From assembly GCA_007118525.1 (NCBI GenBank), contig SKRK01000174.1, positions 1-6,046 of the forward strand: a stretch of DNA of 6,046 nt, in the 5' to 3' direction. Below, one piece after another: positions 5,931 to 6,046 of the stretch. The notes under the pieces were generated by a model. That model saw only the letters and a program-made list of their open reading frames with translations, searched no databases and had not been told where the DNA came from. The number at the start of each line of letters is the position of its first letter. Position 1 is the stretch's first letter. Both the position numbers and the translations under genes were made by a program. The DNA comes from Balneolaceae bacterium (GTDB lineage Bacteria; Bacteroidota; Rhodothermia; Balneolales; Balneolaceae).

Positions 5931-6019
5931 CGGCAAGCAAGGGTAGCGTAAAAGAGCCGAAGAGAAAATGAGAATTTCTGAAGCTGAAATCAAACATTAC
6001 TTTTATTGTTTTGCGAAAG

Positions 6020-6028
6020 TTATCCACA
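6020..6028 (+). promoter_or_regulatory. DnaA box, perfect consensus (distal)
   Basis: This is a second exact TTATCCACA in the same orientation, 98 bases (start to start) from the proximal box. Two perfect copies of a 9-mer within about 100 bases beside dnaA are very unlikely by chance. Confidence 0.85.
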
Positions 6029-6046
6029 TTACCATAAACACCTAAA

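Larger units (their letters stand above)
5874..6046 (-). promoter_or_regulatory. dnaA upstream region, possible edge of oriC
   Basis: This 173-base region precedes dnaA and contains two perfect DnaA boxes, an AT-rich tract (about 5888-5921) beside the proximal box, and the dnaA Shine-Dalgarno sequence (5882-5887). On the minus strand, GATAAT (5900-5905) is a candidate -10 element, which would place the proximal DnaA box near the -35 position. Origins commonly lie next to dnaA, so the region could be one side of oriC continuing past the right end. Two boxes alone do not establish an origin. Confidence 0.5.

Noticed and set aside
5968..6045. Plus-strand 25-codon ORF upstream of dnaA
   Set aside because: It contains a DnaA box, is very short and has no recognisable product; it is most likely chance.

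Overview
The window most likely comes from a member of the Bacteroidota/Rhodothermota/Balneolota side of the tree. This is inferred from the order dnaA-folB-folK-deoxynucleoside kinase, the small Bacteroidota-style one-pass membrane protein (DUF4834-like), and a possible TTTG / TAnnTTTG-type promoter before secG. Base composition is moderately AT-rich. No search was run, so the placement is a judgement from motifs and synteny.

Layout. Positions 1-591 hold no intact gene. A pair of 19-bp palindromic tandem repeats lies at 8-45. Two minus-strand open frames (15-284 and 333-551) look like coding sequence but lack good starts, and I read them as probable gene remnants. A plus-strand gene (592-1212) encodes an SRAP-fold (YedK/HMCES-like) protein that has lost all four recognised catalytic residues. 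After a 352-bp gap with a candidate promoter comes secG (1565-1924, plus), closed by a strong hairpin terminator at 1952-1992 that can also serve the convergent minus-strand genes.

Positions 2023-5873 are a minus-strand gene string. In transcription order it is dnaA (481 aa, TTG start, strong Shine-Dalgarno), a 140-bp gap, then folB, folK, a deoxynucleoside kinase, a 71-aa membrane-anchored protein and a five-repeat TPR protein. From folB onward the genes overlap or nearly touch (13-nt overlap, 30-nt gap, 1-nt overlap, 4-nt overlap), so they are very likely one operon with translational coupling. folB and folK make two consecutive steps of dihydropterin synthesis for folate. The kinase salvages deoxynucleosides, which links folate and dNTP supply next to the replication initiator gene. 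No terminator separates dnaA from folB, so read-through is possible.

Positions 5874-6046 lie upstream of dnaA and carry two perfect DnaA boxes (TTATCCACA) in the same orientation. They mark an autoregulated dnaA promoter and possibly the edge of oriC, which would continue beyond the right end.

Most of the window is ordinary housekeeping DNA. I see no new defence or mobile system. The best leads are the catalytically stripped SRAP protein, the same-frame amber stop between folK and the kinase, the DnaA-box region, and the decayed coding frames at the left edge.
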